NCBI GenBank assembly: GCA_002746475.1
Contig: PDOX01000019.1
Location: 1 to 8,953 of the forward strand
From: a candidate division SR1 bacterium
GTDB taxonomy: Bacteria; Patescibacteriota; Gracilibacteria; Absconditabacterales; Absconditicoccaceae
Direction: 5' to 3'
Length of the DNA stretch: 8,953 nucleotides
Shown here piece by piece: positions 1 to 7,360 of the stretch. Every line of letters starts with the position of its first letter. The stretch's first letter is position 1. Under the pieces are notes generated by a model. The model was not told where the DNA came from, did not search any database, and was given only the letters and a program-made list of their open reading frames with translations. Made by a program: the position numbers and the translations under genes.

Positions 1-427
1 GGACTATATCACCGCTATCAGATCAGAAGGATTTGGAGAAGAAGTAAAGAGAAGAATTATGCTCGGAACTTTTGTGCTCAGTTCTGAAAATTATGAAGGC
101 TTTTATTTGAAAGCTACTCAAGCGAGAAAACAATTCATTTCAGAGTTTGAAACAGTATATAAAGAATATGATTTGATCCTTTCACCAACAACACCTACTG
201 TAGCATGGAAAGTAGGAGAAAATAGCGAAGATCCGCTTAAAGCCTACCTCGCTGATTTGTATACTATCCCTGCAAACATGGCAGGGCTCCCAGCAATTTC
301 AATTCCTGTTGGAACCGTTGAAGACCAAGGTGATTCTATGCCAGTAGGACTTCAAATCATGGGGAAACAACGAGATGAAAGTAGTGTATTAAGTTTTGCT
401 AGAGAAGTTGAAAAACTAATACAATAA
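1..427 (+). CDS. gatA: GatA, Asp-tRNA(Asn)/Glu-tRNA(Gln) amidotransferase subunit A, C-terminal part (5' end outside window)
   Basis: Reading from base 2 gives about 141 codons to a TAA at 425-427. GatA is the amidase-signature subunit of GatCAB: it releases ammonia from glutamine so that mischarged Glu-tRNA(Gln) or Asp-tRNA(Asn) can be amidated in the cytoplasm. Visible GatA C-terminal landmarks, in order, are RRIMLGTFVLS near the start, LILSPTTPTVAW, a DLYTIPANMAGLPAISIPVG stretch and MPVGLQIMG. The amidase Ser-cisSer-Lys catalytic triad lies upstream and is not in the window. No in-frame TGA occurs in this part. The ATG at 59 is an internal methionine, not the start. The family assignment is secure; whether the enzyme serves Gln, Asn or both cannot be read from this fragment. 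Confidence 0.95.
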   Translation, partial: DYITAIRSEGFGEEVKRRIMLGTFVLSSENYEGFYLKATQARKQFISEFETVYKEYDLILSPTTPTVAWKVGENSEDPLKAYLADLYTIPANMAGLPAISIPVGTVEDQGDSMPVGLQIMGKQRDESSVLSFAREVEKLIQ

Positions 428-492
428 AAAACTTTCTATTTTTTTGCTTTATTTTTGATTCTAAATATAATTAAGAAGAAAACTTTCTATTT
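428..492. repeat. 14-base direct repeat pair upstream of the ATPase gene
   Basis: AAAACTTTCTATTT occurs exactly at 428-441 and again at 479-492, 51 bases apart in the 87-base gap between gatA and the ATPase gene. The copies flank a TATAAT at 466-471. They could be a regulator site, a trace of duplication, or chance in AT-rich DNA. No strong terminator hairpin for gatA is visible in the gap. Confidence 0.4.
444..471 (+). promoter_or_regulatory. Candidate sigma70-type promoter for the ATPase / Cys-repeat gene pair
   Basis: A perfect TATAAT lies at 466-471, with a weak -35 match (TTGCTT, 444-449) 16 bases upstream. It is 43 bases before the ATG at 515. The -10 is good and the -35 poor; in a sequence this AT-rich such matches arise by chance, so this is only a candidate. 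Confidence 0.28.
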
Positions 493-514
493 AGTTTATA
501 TTTAGGATAGAATA

Positions 515-3500
515 ATGCCAAATTTAGAACAATGTAAACAAAGTTTACAACAACAAATAATAAAAAATCCAAAACTAAAAAAAAACACCTCAAAATTGAT
601 GAAACAATCATGGGGAGAGGATAAAATTTCTTGTATTAAAAAATTTTGATCAATAACAGCAGTATCTAAATATAGCAAAAATATCACAACAAATACAACT
701 ACACTAAATACCAACAAAAATACAAATAGTAATACAACTTCACAAAAAAATATAAAGAACAATACAAAACAATATACTCAATCAACAGAAGCTCCACATA
801 ATGCTGCACCAAAAAAACCTTACAGTAATACAACCAATCAACTCATTCATATTGGAAATGTTATTTTGTATATCATCATAGGAATTATTGCTTTTGCAAT
901 CAGTATAGAAATTATCAAAAAGATTTTTAGACGAGGATACGCATTCTTAAATCATAAAAGAATGGTCTATCTCAAAGTAACCCTCCCAAGAGGAGACGGA
1001 AAAGGAGATCGTGAAGAATCAAAAGAAATCGCAAAAGACATGAAAGAAACCATCGGAAGAATGGAACAAGTATATATGAACATGCACAAATTAGGAACAC
1101 TCAGTGTTTCTGATAAAATTCAGCAAATACTTTTCAGAAAACCAAGAATTGTTCTTATTTATAACTATGAAGAAGGAAGAATCAATTTCATCATTGGAAC
1201 CTATCCTGAATATAGAAAAATTGTCGAAGCAGCGATCGGTTCTCAATATGAGAAAAGTTCTGTAGAACTGGTTAAAAAACCTGAACTTTTCACTAAAAAA
1301 CATTTTGATGTAATGCCACTAGAAACACAGGAGGAAGATTGTTATACCCTCAAATCTTTTAGAAGAATGGGAGATGATCCTATAAATAACCTTATTGATG
1401 GATTGAGAAATATCAGCAAATATGATAATGCCAATATTATTATGACAATCAAACCTTTGTGAGAAAGTTGGAATGATAGAGCAAAGAAAAAGATCGACCT
1501 TCTTTACAAAAACCTTCCACTTACTACCTTCCATTTTACAGATATTTTCTTAGCTCCATGGAAAATTTTTGCGTTCTTATTTAATATCTGATGAGGAAAG
1601 AAAAAGAAAAATCCTGATGAAGTAGGAATCGTGAGAATGGTAAAATCAAAAGAAGAGTCTATTAATGATATGGGTAAAGAAGCTGGGAATCCAGCATTTA
1701 GAGCAGGACTTATCATCACAACAAGTTCTGATGTCAAAGAGAGACTGAGAGACAATATCGAAGGATTAGTCAGTGCCTACAATGTCTATACTGATGAGTA
1801 TGGAAATGAATTAAACCAACTTGCAATAGAAAGTAACCTTTTTGGTGCATTCTTCAAACCGTTTTGGATTATTGCTGCAAAATATTTCCTTACAAGCCTT
1901 CTTTACAAAGCTAATGTCTTCACAACAGGAGAATTAACAGGATTATTCCATCTTCCAGATGGGAAATATAATAGATCAGATGCAATCAACTGGATGTCCT
2001 ATAAAGTACTTCCTGCTCCATCAAATCTCCCAATGTTCCCTGAAGATGAATTTGGTGGCTATATTATGTCAGGAATTGTAGCAGAAAAATACAAGAAAGG
2101 AAACCTTTCTGAAATCCTAAAAGACTATCCTAAACACCGAGCTGTAGGAAAGAAAACAGACAAGGTAGAAAAGCTCATCCCGCTCAAAGATTTCAATGGA
2201 GATGTGACAACTACTGAAATCATAGAAAAGGACGGAGAAAAATTTGCAAAAACTTTTGAAGAAAAAGATATCTACGGATATAAAATCTTCAAAAATGCAG
2301 TCTTACTCGGGACAAACATTTATAGAAACAACTATGCTCCCGTGTATATGAAAAGAGAAGACAGAACAAGACACCACTACTGTGTAGGAAAGTCAGGTAC
2401 CGGTAAATCCGTATATTTACAAACCCTCGCAAGACAAGATATCTGGAATGGTGATGGATGTTGTGTGATTGATCCTCACGGAGATTTGGTAGAAGATATC
2501 TTAGAATACATCCCAAAAGAAAGAGCCAAAGATGTGATCTTCTTTGATGCAGGAAACGAGGAAAGACCAATGGGGCTAAATCTTTTTGAAATTAATGATT
2601 TAGACGAAGCAGATAGAACCGTAAACGACGCAACAGAGATTTTTATCAAGATGTTTGGAGCAGAAATCTTTGGGCCAAGAATCCAAGAATATTTCAAATA
2701 CGGAAGTTTGACCTTATTAGAAGACTTTGAAGATAGACCAACAATATTAGATGTAACCAGACTCTATACTGATGAAGCATATAGAGAATTCAAAGTTGCA
2801 AAAGTGACCAATCCAGTAGTGAAAAACTTCTGGACAAAAACCTATAATGCCATGGGAGATAGAGAAAAAGCAGAAATTATTCCATATTTCAGTTCAAAAT
2901 TTGTATCATTTAATACGAATAGATTGATCAGAAATATTATTGGACAGACAAAATCTGCATTTGATATCACGGATGCAATGAACAATCAAAAAATCCTCCT
3001 TATCAATCTGAGTAAAGGTAAGATTGGAGAACTGAACGCTCAACTTCTGGGTATGATCTTAGTATCAAAAATCTATAATGCTGCGATGGCAAGAGCAAAA
3101 ATGGATCAAAAAGACAGAAAAGATTTCTATCTCTATGTCGATGAGTTCCAAAACTTTGTATCAAATACCTTTGCTGATATCTTATCAGAAGCTAGAAAGT
3201 ATAGACTTTCATTGATTATGGCCCACCAATATATCGCACAGCTGGAAAAAGGAGCAGGGAATAATCTCGGAGAAAGTGGAAAATCCCCGGTAAAAGACGC
3301 CGTTTTTGGTAACGTGGGGACCATGCAATCATTCAAAGTCGGTGCTCCCGATGCTGAATTCCTAGAAAAAGAATACAAACCAGTACTCTCTGCTGCTGAT
3401 ATTGCAGGTATCGCAAACTATAAAGCGTACATTAAACTCAATATTGATAACACCACAAGTAGAGTATTTAGTATGAACAGTATCTATACCAGCGACTACA

Positions 3501-3751
3501 AGAGCAAAAAGATCGCTGGAATCTTAAAAGAATACTCTGCAAAAAAATATGGAAGAAAAAGGGAGTTTGTAGATGCAGAGATTACTGCAAGATTTGGAAT
3601 GGATGTAGATGAAAATGAACTTCCAGAAGAAGTTCAAACTGATGAACTTTCTTCACAAAAAACGAAAACACAAGAGCCCCCGGAGTCTAATGAAAATACT
3701 GTGCTTGACCCCGGGGTCAATCCAGAAAACACAACAGAAAATACTCAATAA
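515..3751 (+). CDS. TraG/VirD4/HerA-like membrane-anchored P-loop ATPase, read through four UGA(Gly) codons
   Basis: Read with UGA as Gly, one frame runs from ATG 515 (AGGA at 504-507, 7 bases upstream, acts as Shine-Dalgarno) to TAA 3749-3751, 1078 residues. In-frame UGAs are at 647, 1460, 1589 and 1592; under the standard code the gene falls into fragments. Residues 1-109 are Asn/Thr/Lys-rich low complexity. One hydrophobic helix at about 113-132 is followed by KKIFRRG, so the C-terminal body is cytoplasmic. A middle region has the FFKPFW and ELTGLFHLP motifs typical of large CPR secretion-type ATPases. Walker A GKSGTGKS is at about 625-632, DPHGD at 653-657, Walker B FYLYVDEF with Asp-Glu at 876-877, and AHQ at 903-905. 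The last 40 residues are a disordered Pro/Asn/Thr tail. The family includes type IV coupling proteins that pump DNA or protein through the envelope. Substrate and partners are unknown; no other T4SS gene is in the window. The family is well supported, the specific role is not. Confidence 0.9.
1589..1594 (+). other. Tandem UGA-UGA (Gly-Gly) in the ATPase gene
   Basis: Two consecutive in-frame TGA codons follow AAT ATC and precede GGA AAG, so the peptide reads N-I-G-G-G-K. The frame stays open on both sides, from the membrane-anchor segment into the ATPase body, so they are read as glycine rather than as a stop. Confidence 0.85.
3705..3720. repeat. Perfect 16-bp GC-rich palindrome in the 3' end of the ATPase gene
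   Basis: TTGACCCCGGGGTCAA is fully self-complementary about its centre at 3712/3713 and lies in codons for the disordered tail, 28 bases before the stop codon. It stands out in AT-rich surroundings; a second C/G-rich patch (CCCCCGG) lies at about 3676-3682. No T-tract follows, so it is not a typical terminator. It could be a protein-binding site, an mRNA hairpin or chance. Confidence 0.6.
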
Positions 3752-3780
3752 TATTTATCTCTAAAAACTCAAAAAAAATG

Positions 3781-3785
3781 AAAGG
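3781..3785 (+). promoter_or_regulatory. Ribosome binding site that decides the start of the Cys-repeat gene
   Basis: AAAGG at 3781-3785 lies 7 bases before ATG 3793. The upstream in-frame ATG at 3778 has only an A-run in front and would place this AAAGG inside the gene. ATG 3793 is therefore preferred. Confidence 0.55.
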
Positions 3786-3792
3786 TTTTCAT

Positions 3793-4950
3793 ATGAAAAT
3801 ATTAACAAGAAAACAGAAAAAACAAGCTGAATTTAGATTGCTAAGCAGTATTTTTTTACTAAGTATTTTTGTATATATCTTCTCAGTGATACAACTCCAA
3901 GAATATATAATAATTACATCAGAAATCACACCAGAAAATACCACTCCAATTACCCACAATCAACAAGAACAACAAGATATGCAATTTGTGTTTGTAGATG
4001 ATGCTGCGCAATACCATATTTTCCAAAAAAATATTCACGGAGCTTGGATTAACTGGGATTTTCTTTTTAATAAAAAAGATAATGACCAGCAAAACGATAA
4101 AAATCAAAACAATAAAAACAAGCAACTAAAAAATGATAAAGATTATATTATCCAACCTGAAAAGAAAAATTACCTTGATGATGAGATTACCAGCATAAAA
4201 AATAATCTTGATGATATTAGCATTAGTCCAAAATATCAAATGTGTCCTCTCCCACGATGAGGAAAAATTAAACACGAAGAATACGTCTTAGCATATCAGC
4301 AAAGAACTGATGACACAACAATTTGTAATATCCAAAAAAGATGGTGTAGAAACGGAAAACTTTCAGGAAGCTACAAACAAAAATCCTGTAAAATTATGAA
4401 AGACACTATGCAAAATGATCAAGAAATACATCATCATATTTTTACAATACACCATAAAAGCAATAAGAATAAGACTACACTCATCCAATCACACCATAGA
4501 CCTAATAATTATGACCCTAATATTATAGAAAAACACATTCCAAATACTATTCGAGATAATCATAAAAAATGAGAAGTACATGAAGAAAATGGAACAAATA
4601 TCATCTGGGAAAAAGAAAAACAAACATGTCTAACACCACGAGGACAAAAAGTAAATCATGGACAATTTATCAAAGCATATAAAAGAGCAAAATGATTTAA
4701 TAATTTCAAATGTGAGGTAGAACTAAGAATCTGTCTTGATGGACAACTCAAAGGAAATTTTGAACATGAAAACTGTAAATATATTGATAATAGCTATGAA
4801 ACCTATTATTCAAACCCTGATAATCAAGATAATGATTACACCAATGAACAACAAAATAAAGAAAAAGAAGAAAAACAAAAAGAACGAAATACTAAGAATA
4901 TGAGAGAAAGCAAAAAAATCATAGAAAAAATAAAAAAAATATTACAATAA
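3793..4950 (+). CDS. Membrane-anchored or secreted protein with two four-cysteine repeats, read through three UGA(Gly) codons
   Basis: With UGA as Gly the frame runs to TAA 4948-4950, 385 residues; in-frame UGAs are at 4258, 4570 and 4693. A basic N-terminus (MKILTRKQKK) is followed by one hydrophobic segment at about 16-33, a signal anchor or signal peptide without a clear cleavage site, so the rest should lie outside the membrane. Next come an Asn/Lys/Gln-rich linker, a four-Cys repeat (C151, C178, C185, C199), a His-rich stretch (seven His between 213 and 235), a second repeat (C279, C307, C314, C328), and a charged tail rich in Glu, Lys and Asn. Both repeats follow CxxPRG-x-K-x-x-H...AY...C(x6)C-x-x-G-x-L-x-G...C, a pattern I recognise from cell-surface proteins of CPR and other bacteria. 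It starts 41 bases after the ATPase stop and is probably co-transcribed with it. Function unknown; export through SecY and disulfide formation are inferences. Confidence 0.8.
4243..4389 (+). repeat. Four-cysteine repeat 1 (protein-level)
   Basis: It encodes C-PLPR-(UGA)-GKIKH...AY...C...C...C with cysteine spacings of 27, 7 and 14 residues. The UGA at 4258-4260 aligns with a GGA glycine codon in repeat 2, which is internal evidence that UGA is Gly. Confidence 0.8.
4627..4776 (+). repeat. Four-cysteine repeat 2 (protein-level)
   Basis: It encodes C-LTPRGQKVNHG...AY...C...C...C with spacings of 28, 7 and 14 residues, nearly those of repeat 1. A UGA at 4693-4695 lies before the second cysteine, in the loop where related repeats often carry Gly. 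Confidence 0.8.
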
Positions 4951-4957
4951 GATTTTA

Positions 4958-5887
4958 CTATTTCACCACACACTTCACAATTCTAATATTGAAATGAAAG
5001 GTCTTTACTTCCTCAAAAGATAGTTTTTCTCAAAACTCTTTTTCCAAAATTTCTACCTGCCAGGTCATCATTTCTAGAAACATCGCAAGATCAAAATCTT
5101 TTTTTTCCTTTTCATCAAAGATCTGCTGAAACATTCTTCTATAAAAATCTAGACCATCATCTCCTCCGACAAAAGCCATCTTTGGCTCCCAGTTCTTGAC
5201 TCCATCACCGACATTCTGCTCAAACATCTCATCAGGAATATAAGGTAAATTTGCTAATAAAATAATCTGATCTCAATTATTAATCTTGTTTTCATCTACG
5301 ATTCACGTCAACAAATCCGAATGCTGTAATTGCACTGCCGTAGAAAAATTTTCTTTATGATGTTCATAATTTTTTTGTGCAAGCTGCAAAGCATCACGAG
5401 AATAATCCAACAAATACGCCTGCTGAAAAAAATCCGGATTATGCAACAGCACGGACAACCCTAATACTCAACTTCCAGTCCCCACATCAATCAGTATCGT
5501 AGATGCATTCTCTGTCATTCAGAGCGAAAGCGAAGAATCCTGATGAGTAGTAGATCCTTCGGCAAAGCCTCAGGATGACAAAGCTACTTCTTCATTTACC
5601 GCCTGAATCATATATTCCGTTTCTGGCCTCGGAATCAAACTCCTTTCATCCAAAAAAAATCTATTATTCAAAAATTCCACATATCACAAGATATAATCCA
5701 AGGGCCTTTTCTCCTCAACATATTGACGATAATATTCCAAGATCTTCTGCTCCTGCACCTCAGTCAAAACTTCTTCTAATTGCAATCGCAACTGCTCTCT
5801 TTTAATATCCAAGACCAAACAAATCAAGTTTTCTAACACTCTTTTTTGCGTATACTTAGGATTTTGTAATAGCTGTTCAATCCTCAT
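4958..5887 (-). CDS. prmC: PrmC (HemK), release factor glutamine N5-methyltransferase, read through seven UGA(Gly) codons
   Basis: ATG at 5887-5885 to TAG at 4960-4958 gives 309 residues when UGA is Gly; in-frame UGAs have high ends at 5686, 5572, 5521, 5470, 5305, 5275 and 5032. PrmC uses SAM to methylate the Gln of the GGQ motif in class I release factors. Visible parts are an N-terminal helical domain ending in RPLDYILG (about 61-68), LIPRPETE (about 84-91), SAM motif I DVGTGSG (134-140, its last Gly encoded by UGA), the catalytic NLPY motif (213-216, a variant of NPPY) followed by IPDE, GGDDGLDFYRR, and a C-terminal FNIRIVKCVV strand. The spacer between RPETE and motif I is about 24 residues longer than in E. 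coli PrmC and holds a translated palindromic element. No clear Shine-Dalgarno precedes the start; a CATAAT lies 12 bases upstream. It follows the secY terminator and converges on the Cys-repeat gene. Confidence 0.95.
5513..5580. repeat. Small palindromic repeat element inserted in-frame in prmC
   Basis: The plus strand starts TGTCATTCAGAGC and ends CTCAGGATGACA. The outer arms pair imperfectly: TGTCATTCAGAG against TGTCATCCTGAG read from the other strand, and GCGAAGAATC against GCCGAAGGATC, around a short central loop. This matches a type of dispersed intergenic palindrome (TGTCATTCTGAGC...GAAGAATC) that I recognise from many bacterial genomes. In prmC it encodes about residues 103-125, including two UGA glycines (106 and 123). 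No target-site duplication is clear, and no second copy is seen in this window. Confidence 0.72.
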
Positions 5888-5920
5888 TGCTAATAGCAGA
5901 TTATGGAAATAAAAATAAAC

Positions 5921-5958
5921 AAAAACTCCCCCAGCACATCAACCAAGAGAGTTTTTTT
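5921..5958 (-). terminator. Rho-independent terminator of the spc/secY operon
   Basis: Arms 5921-5934 and 5943-5956 pair over 14 bp (outer A-T pairs, then ACTC/GAGT and several G-U pairs on the minus-strand RNA) around an 8-base loop at 5935-5942. On the minus strand the stem runs into a T-rich tract. It starts 22 bases after the secY stop. The plus strand also has a T-run at 5952-5958, so it may act both ways. Confidence 0.75.
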
Positions 5959-5980
5959 ATAATACCTAACTACATATATT

Positions 5981-7336
5981 TTATAATTCTGATAATGATT
6001 TATTTACTTGATCAACATCAAATTTTTCATATTTTTGCATAATCATATCGGTTTGAACTTTGTTGATAATATCTTGTACAACACCCACGATAATAATTAC
6101 CCCAGATCCTGTCACAACCACTGGAAGTCCTCCAACAGATTGTACAATTTCTTGAATAAACGGAATATAATACAACAAATAACTATAAATTCCAATCAAT
6201 GCTAACCCAATACCTCCCCAGAGACAAAGATGCATCAACACTCCATTGATATAATTAGCTGTTTCTTTTCCAGGTCTAATTCCAGGAACAAATCCTCCTC
6301 TTTTCTGGATATTGTCAGACATTCTATCCGGAGAAAAGGTAATCAACGAATAGAAGAACGTAAACAACACAATCAAGACAAAATACAAGAAAATTGCTAA
6401 CAATCCTGGATCTTGAGAATAGATATTCAAGTGCGTTTCAGTCCAATTAGAAATAGCCATCAACTTTTCATTTCCTGGTTGGAACTGTGCAATCATTTTC
6501 CCTGCTAGATAAGGGAACGATACAAATGCAATCGCAAAGATGATAGGAATCATTCCAACGGGATTCATAGGAATCGGCAAAGTAGAAGATTCTTTTACAT
6601 TTCCTTTTCTTGCATAAATAATCGGTATTTCTTTCAATGATTTCAAGATAAAAATTGATAAAATAATCAATCCCAAAATAATCACGAGCATAAAGATCAA
6701 CATCGCCCAGAAATTAGAAGCAGATGACAAACTACTATATACACTCTGAGTAATTCCAGACACGATTGATGCAAAAATCAGTACTGATATTCCGTTAGTA
6801 ATTCATTTTTCAGTAATCAATTCTCCTAACCACATCAACATCGTTCCTCCAACCATCATCACAAATCCAGCTAACAACAAGGTTGTAATATCAGTAGGAA
6901 TCACGGGTTGTTGCAACAAATAGTTCATGAAATATACCATTCCAATTCCTTGGAAAAACGCCAAAGGAACAGAAAGATATCTTGTATATTGTGAAATTTT
7001 TTGTTGTCCAGCTTCTCCTTCCTCAGTCAATTTTTCTAATGAAGGCACAACCGCTCATAATAACTGCATCATAATCGAAGCATTAATATACGGAGCCAAC
7101 CCTATTGCTATGAAAGAAAACTTAGTAAGTGATCATCATAACAACATCAAAAAATACCCAAGTCCACTATTTGAGGTAGAACTTACTGCATTATGCAACA
7201 ATTCCACATTCGCAAAAGGAACTGGGATAAAAACTAATAATCTATACAAAACCAAAATCCCCACAGTAAAGAGGATTTTTTTTCTTAATGAATGATTAGT
7301 CCATAATGATGAAAGTGTTTTTTTGAACTTCTTCAT
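5981..7336 (-). CDS. secY: SecY, protein translocase channel subunit, read through four UGA(Gly) codons
   Basis: ATG at 7336-7334 to TAA at 5983-5981 gives 451 residues, slightly longer than usual for SecY. SecY forms the membrane channel of the SecYEG translocon and has about ten transmembrane helices; many hydrophobic segments are visible, the first around 20-40. In-frame UGAs at residues 67, 68, 94 and 178 fall in family landmarks: the GG pair before SLTKFSFIAIGLAPYINASI, the LLGAVVP segment, and EKGITNGIS (family form ERGIGNGIS). Other landmarks are KISQYTRY, WLGELI and the cytoplasmic loop GGFVPGIRPG at about 347-356, which meets SecA and ribosomes. It follows rplO by 24 bases with no clear Shine-Dalgarno. 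The adk, map or infA genes often found after secY are absent; a terminator and prmC follow. Confidence 0.97.
7133..7138 (-). other. Tandem UGA-UGA encoding the conserved Gly-Gly of SecY
   Basis: Plus-strand TCATCA reads TGA TGA on the coding strand. The two codons occupy residues 67-68, where SecY proteins usually have a Gly-Gly pair just before the SIFALGIGPYI-type segment (here SFIAIGLAPYI). This is strong evidence for Gly rather than Trp or stop. Confidence 0.92.
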
Positions 7337-7360
7337 AAGCTATCGTAAAACAATAAAATA

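Noticed and set aside
866..1462. A separate 198-residue gene starting at TTG 866
   Set aside because: The frame continues upstream to ATG 515 and downstream through UGA 1460 into the ATPase; it is an internal fragment of one gene under code 25. The TTG lies inside the membrane helix.
3705..3720. Rho-independent terminator after the ATPase gene
   Set aside because: The palindrome is inside the coding sequence and no T-tract follows it.
5575..5805. Plus-strand frame of 76 codons
   Set aside because: It lies antisense within prmC, has no recognisable motif and overlaps the palindromic element; it is a shadow frame.
5888..5980. A small gene such as rpmJ (L36) between secY and prmC
   Set aside because: The 93-base gap is too short for L36 and is occupied largely by the terminator hairpin; no suitable frame is seen.
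6927..7295. Plus-strand frame of 122 codons
   Set aside because: Antisense to the N-terminal part of secY, whose frame carries strong family motifs; no features of its own.
515..7336. Pseudogenes or sequencing errors explaining the in-frame TGAs
   Set aside because: Only TGA interrupts the frames, never TAA or TAG, there are no frameshifts, and many TGAs sit on conserved glycines in essential genes.
515..7336. UGA as tryptophan (code 4) or selenocysteine
   Set aside because: TGG is used for Trp in the same genes, and UGA positions match family glycines (SecY GG, EKGITNG; PrmC GTGSG). Eighteen sites in unrelated genes do not fit selenocysteine.
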